The notes under the pieces: model-generated
The model's input: only the letters and a program-made list of their open reading frames with translations
The model's database searches: none
Told to the model about the DNA's origin: nothing
From: Spirochaeta isovalerica
GTDB lineage: Bacteria > Spirochaetota > Spirochaetia > DSM-2461
Assembly: GCF_014207565.1 (NCBI RefSeq)
Contig: NZ_JACHGJ010000013.1
Location: 1-64,000 of the forward strand
Reading direction: 5' to 3'
DNA length: 64,000 bases
Shown: in pieces, positions 60,661 to 64,000 of the stretch
How positions within the stretch are numbered: position 1 is the stretch's first letter
Layout of the letters: every line of letters begins with the position of its first letter
Position numbers and translations under genes: made by a program

Positions 60661-62409
60661 ATGGCAGCCATAAAAAAAATCTTATTGATCAGTTTTACCT
60701 TATTTGCTCTTCTCTCCTGCATGACCGGTTCGGGAAAGACAACCTCTACGGGAATGGATGTCGCTGAACTCGACAGTCTCATTCAGGATATGGCGGAGAG
60801 AATCATTCCTCTTCTTCCTGCGGAAAAGGAAGCAAATATCGCCGTCTACTATTTTACCGTCAACGGCGAAGAAAGCCCCTACAGCGATTACCTGATAAAC
60901 AATCTGACAACGGAAATTGCCAACAGGGCACCGCAGAACTGTCACGTGGTAAGCCGGAAAGGGCTCGACCGGATAATGGACGAGTATTCCTTCCAGCTCT
61001 CCGACCTCGTCAGCGAAGAGACGCAGGTCAATATCGGAGAGCTGTTAGGCGCCGACACCATCATAACCGGGTATATAACCCCTCTGGGAGACAGTAACAG
61101 TATAAATGTTCAGCTCATGGATGTGCATACGGGTGCGGTCTCCGGCGGTTTTACAATGAACGTATCCGGAGACATACAGCTGGGCTCCGGACAGGTCAGC
61201 GACAGAATTACCATGGAGCGTCAGTATTCCACGACAAGCGGCGCCGCGACGACTACGACCATATACGAGAGTTTCGACGGCCCTGTTACAGAAGTGATGC
61301 CGGGATTTTTCGAAGAGCACTGGGGAGAGCACATTTTGACAATAAGCGGCGAAACCGATGTCGATCCCGGGGGATACGCTTACCTCAATTTCTCTGCCCA
61401 GCTGGATACGGACGATTACAGGGCCATCCGTGAAGATTCAGACATGACTTTTTATCTGGATCTGCCTCTCAACGCCCCGCCCCTTGACTCCGATGGCTTT
61501 TATGTAAAGGTAAAGCCCTCCGGTTTCACAGGCGCTTATATCATGGTGCGTCAGACAATCGATGATGAGCACATCGTTCTGGGCGTCCCCATCAGCTTGA
61601 GACAGGGGGAATGGAATGAGCTGCGGATCCCCTTCGGAAACCTGAAGCTCCTCGAAGGTGAGGATCGTATGGACAGGGAGGAAAATATATCCATAACGCT
61701 GGGAGTTCCCTACTTTGACAATGTCGTTCAGGGGTATCTGAAAGGCATTTCTGTTGAAGGCTCACTTTCTGTTGACGAGCTCGGTCTCTATTCTCTTAAA
61801 GAAAACATGGATGATCAGGGAATCATATCGACATTTGAAGATGAGATTCTCAAAGCAGTTCCCTCGCTCCATACAGAGGGAGGCCTGTTTTACGTAGATT
61901 ATTCCAACAGCGATTCAGGCATGGAAAAACTGAACAGAGGAATAGAATCCAGCCGCCTGGAATGGCGCATAGCCGAATCGGGGCCGGTTGGGAAATTTTT
62001 CACGGTTGCCGGCGAATACAGGCTGAACGATCAGATCAATACGTTCCTCGATGAAGGAGGCGAAGTTGCTCTTGTCCTCGATCTCTTTTTTGAAAAAAGA
62101 CCTGATGATTTTGAAAAACTGACATTCCTCCTGTCCTCGGAAGGACTGACCACAGGTTACCTCTACCTTTCCAATCCCGAAGAAGCCGAAGCTTTCGAAA
62201 CCGATATCCGCACAGGCAGAAGCTGGTCGAGGGTTTCTATTGATTTTTCTGATCTTCTTTACAGCGAAGAGGATTCGGGAGCTGATTGGGACGATCCGGT
62301 CATGATGCGGACCATTTGGCCGATTGCCCCCTCCATTCTCAGAAATGCTCTCGGGGAAGAGGGCCTTCTTGAGCTGTCTCTGAATATTGATGAGCTGAGC
62401 TGGGAATAA
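60661..62409 (+). CDS. Lipoprotein with CsgG/FlgO-like domain and jelly-roll-like tail
   Basis: 582 residues. Lipobox LLSC places the lipidated Cys at residue 20. Residues 35-185 resemble the CsgG/FlgO/LpoB domain (IAVYYFTVNG, VVSRKGLDRIMDEYSFQLSDLVSE, LLGADTIITGYI). The remaining 380 residues look like two related beta-rich modules containing YLDLPLNAPP/LVLDLFFEKRP and WNELRIPFGNL/WSRVSIDFSDL, possibly carbohydrate-binding jelly rolls. Function is unknown; envelope attachment is likely. TTGAAT-N16-TATTAT ends six bases before the ATG, with no ribosome site. Confidence 0.7.
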   Translation: MAAIKKILLISFTLFALLSCMTGSGKTTSTGMDVAELDSLIQDMAERIIPLLPAEKEANIAVYYFTVNGEESPYSDYLINNLTTEIANRAPQNCHVVSRKGLDRIMDEYSFQLSDLVSEETQVNIGELLGADTIITGYITPLGDSNSINVQLMDVHTGAVSGGFTMNVSGDIQLGSGQVSDRITMERQYSTTSGAATTTTIYESFDGPVTEVMPGFFEEHWGEHILTISGETDVDPGGYAYLNFSAQLDTDDYRAIREDSDMTFYLDLPLNAPPLDSDGFYVKVKPSGFTGAYIMVRQTIDDEHIVLGVPISLRQGEWNELRIPFGNLKLLEGEDRMDREENISITLGVPYFDNVVQGYLKGISVEGSLSVDELGLYSLKENMDDQGIISTFEDEILKAVPSLHTEGGLFYVDYSNSDSGMEKLNRGIESSRLEWRIAESGPVGKFFTVAGEYRLNDQINTFLDEGGEVALVLDLFFEKRPDDFEKLTFLLSSEGLTTGYLYLSNPEEAEAFETDIRTGRSWSRVSIDFSDLLYSEEDSGADWDDPVMMRTIWPIAPSILRNALGEEGLLELSLNIDELSWE

Positions 62410-62474
62410 GTATAAAAAAACGGCTTGCTTCCCTATGGGCCATACAATACTATACCTTCAGGAGGATTAAGAAA

Positions 62475-63908
62475 TTGTCAAATCAGTCGCATAAGGATTC
62501 CTGGAAGAAAAATTACAGCACTGCCCCGGCGCAGCTTGAAAAAATGTCAAAAATAAAAGGGCTTATAAGTGCCTTTAATGCCAATATTGATGCGGTTATC
62601 AAAATATCGGGAAAAAAGATCGGTGAAATAATCGCTTCCGAATCATTGGACCCTGTCGCCCTGCTGAAAGAGGGAGAGACTTCGATAAACAGCAAAGAAG
62701 ACTCGATAAGGGGAATAATCAAGTGTTTTGCCGGCGGAATAGCCGAAGAATGGTTAATTGAAGATGAAAAAGTGTATGGCTGGCTCAACGACACGATCGG
62801 TTACGATCAGCTCCAGATGGGCGGGCAGGGAGGAATCGTAGCCAATGCCATGGCGGTCTGCGGAGTCGATCCCGTATACGTTCACTGCGCATCCCTTCCT
62901 GAAGAGCAGGGAAAACTTTTTCTCGATCTTCCCAATCTCGTTTCGGTAGACGGCGCCGGCAATGTGAAAAAAGCCTATGAGATATCCCGCAAGGACCTCC
63001 CCCTTATTCACTGGATCATCGAATTCGACAAAGGCGATACTCTTGATCTGGGAGGGAAAACCATCACATGCCCCAAATCAAACCGCTTCATCGCCACTTA
63101 TGACCCGCTGAACTTCAAACTGGACATTGATAAACCTTTTGCCGAACTATTCAATAAAGGGAAGGATCCCTTTGAATATATCATCCTCTCCGGATATCAG
63201 ATGCTCAAGGAAAACCTTGAAGGCGGAGAGAAGGGTCTCGATAGAATAGACGAATCAATTGAAATCGTTGAAAAATGGCGTAAAGCCGCGGCAATGGACC
63301 ATATCCTCCATTTTGAGGTCGCCTCCACCCAGGATAAAGTGATACGGAAAAATCTCCTGGATAAACTCGCTGTCCGTTCCGACAGTCTGGGCTTTAACGA
63401 AAGAGAGCTGATTGACATGCTGGAAGTTATCGGAGAAGAGGAACTGGCTTCGATATGTGACAAAAAGACAACCAGCTCAAATCTCTTCAAGGGCATGTTG
63501 AAAGTCTATGAGTACACAAAATGTCCGAGACTGCAGCTCCATATGTTCGGACTATATGTAACGCTTCAGAAAAAGGGCTTCTCCGTAACGCCGGAGCAGA
63601 ACAGAAACGGAATGCAGCTTGCCGCTGTCATCGCAGCGGCCAAAGCAGGCACCGGTGCCATTAACAGCAAAGACGTTCTCATGTGGGCCGCCGGCCGCGA
63701 AGTCTCCGATACGGGTCTGGGCGAATTGAAATCGCTTTCGGAAGAAGTTGCTGAACTGTTCGGATCCAACGATATGCTGAACACAGGAATTTTTGAGAAC
63801 GATGATCTGGAAATCATTGCTGTTCCTACAATTCTCATAGACAATCCCGTAACGCTCGTCGGAATGGGCGATACGATTTCATCGATCTCTCTTGTCGGTG
63901 CAAGATAA
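62475..63908 (+). CDS. ADP-dependent sugar kinase family protein (ADP-GK/ADP-PFK-like)
   Basis: A 477-residue ribokinase-fold protein of the ADP-dependent glucokinase/phosphofructokinase family. Motifs are FNANIDAVI near residue 36, GGQGGIVAN near 118, SLGFNERE near 306 and the catalytic GMGDTISS near the C-terminus with Asp as base. Such kinases use ADP rather than ATP and are best known from Euryarchaeota and animals. Substrate (glucose, fructose-6-phosphate or other) is unclear. Start is TTG with GGAGG nine bases upstream. It is followed by a terminator. Confidence 0.85.
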   Translation: MSNQSHKDSWKKNYSTAPAQLEKMSKIKGLISAFNANIDAVIKISGKKIGEIIASESLDPVALLKEGETSINSKEDSIRGIIKCFAGGIAEEWLIEDEKVYGWLNDTIGYDQLQMGGQGGIVANAMAVCGVDPVYVHCASLPEEQGKLFLDLPNLVSVDGAGNVKKAYEISRKDLPLIHWIIEFDKGDTLDLGGKTITCPKSNRFIATYDPLNFKLDIDKPFAELFNKGKDPFEYIILSGYQMLKENLEGGEKGLDRIDESIEIVEKWRKAAAMDHILHFEVASTQDKVIRKNLLDKLAVRSDSLGFNERELIDMLEVIGEEELASICDKKTTSSNLFKGMLKVYEYTKCPRLQLHMFGLYVTLQKKGFSVTPEQNRNGMQLAAVIAAAKAGTGAINSKDVLMWAAGREVSDTGLGELKSLSEEVAELFGSNDMLNTGIFENDDLEIIAVPTILIDNPVTLVGMGDTISSISLVGAR

Positions 63909-63922
63909 AAGACGATTTTGAT

Positions 63923-63950
63923 GGCTGTTCCCCGGAGCAGCCTTTTTTTT
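63923..63950 (+). terminator. Terminator of the ADP-dependent kinase gene
   Basis: GGCTG and CAGCC arms, with inner TCC/GGA pairs, form a tight hairpin followed by eight T. It lies 15 bases after the stop. The remaining 50 bases of the window show no gene. Confidence 0.85.
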
Positions 63951-64000
63951 CCTGTCAGGGATATATCGGATTGACTTTCCGCCCCCTTGTCGTTAACCTT

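Overview
The window looks like chromosome from a free-living, anaerobic, fermentative spirochaete. This is inferred from overall protein resemblance (TGS-less threonyl-tRNA synthetase, FapA-type protein, many sugar and branched-chain ABC systems) and is not proven by a marker gene. No mobile element, CRISPR array or tRNA gene was recognised. The left edge appears to be the leader and first bases of an rRNA operon that reads leftward out of the window.

Region by region. 1-5.1 kb: rrn leader, a membrane protein, a chemotaxis receptor, and thrS under a T-box riboswitch. 5.1-14.7 kb: a small orphan gene, an operon of polysaccharide deacetylase-like protein, ispH and outer-membrane barrel protein, yajC-secD-secF, groEL and birA. 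14.8-21.8 kb: an ankyrin protein, a FapA-like protein and the arginine operon argR-argC-argB-argD-argG behind two ARG boxes. 21.8-25.1 kb: an APH-fold kinase, a membrane-anchored reductive-dehalogenase-like iron-sulfur protein and a PHP phosphatase.

25.1-39.4 kb holds what reads as a complete transketolase-type sulfoglycolysis (sulfo-TK) locus. A leftward operon encodes split transketolase (sqwG, sqwH), an RpiB-like sulfoerythrose isomerase (sqwI), CoA-acylating sulfoacetaldehyde dehydrogenase (sqwD), a two-subunit ADP-forming acyl-CoA ligase and an SLC13-type carrier. A rightward arm encodes a ROK repressor, sugar ABC binding protein and permeases, a YihQ-type sulfoquinovosidase and a DUF4867 sulfoquinovose isomerase. 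Together they would import sulfoquinovosides, release and isomerise sulfoquinovose, take two C2 units from it onto glyceraldehyde-3-phosphate, and oxidise the remaining sulfoacetaldehyde to sulfoacetate with ATP gain and export. Three copies of TTACTTA-N3-TAAGTAA mark the two promoter regions and the repressor start.

39.4-45.9 kb: feoA-feoB with a DtxR/MntR-like repressor and a 49-residue FeoB-associated protein, pflA next to a 35-codon remnant of pflB, a tandem adenylate kinase with a degenerate second half, and ackA.

45.9-59.9 kb: two convergent operons with no pathway I can name. The rightward one has a Liv-type ABC transporter, a KASIII-like enzyme and a tandem TetR regulator. The leftward one has FabG, CoA-transferase, thiolase, alpha/beta hydrolase, a second tandem TetR regulator, a second KASIII-like enzyme and a second hydrolase. 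A shared palindrome (CATGTGATTCACATG) lies twice before the leftward operon and once in the ackA promoter, suggesting that an acyl-CoA catabolic route is co-regulated with acetate production. This is the best candidate for an undescribed system.

60-64 kb: a HAD phosphatase, a CsgG/FlgO-like lipoprotein and an ADP-dependent sugar kinase homologue.
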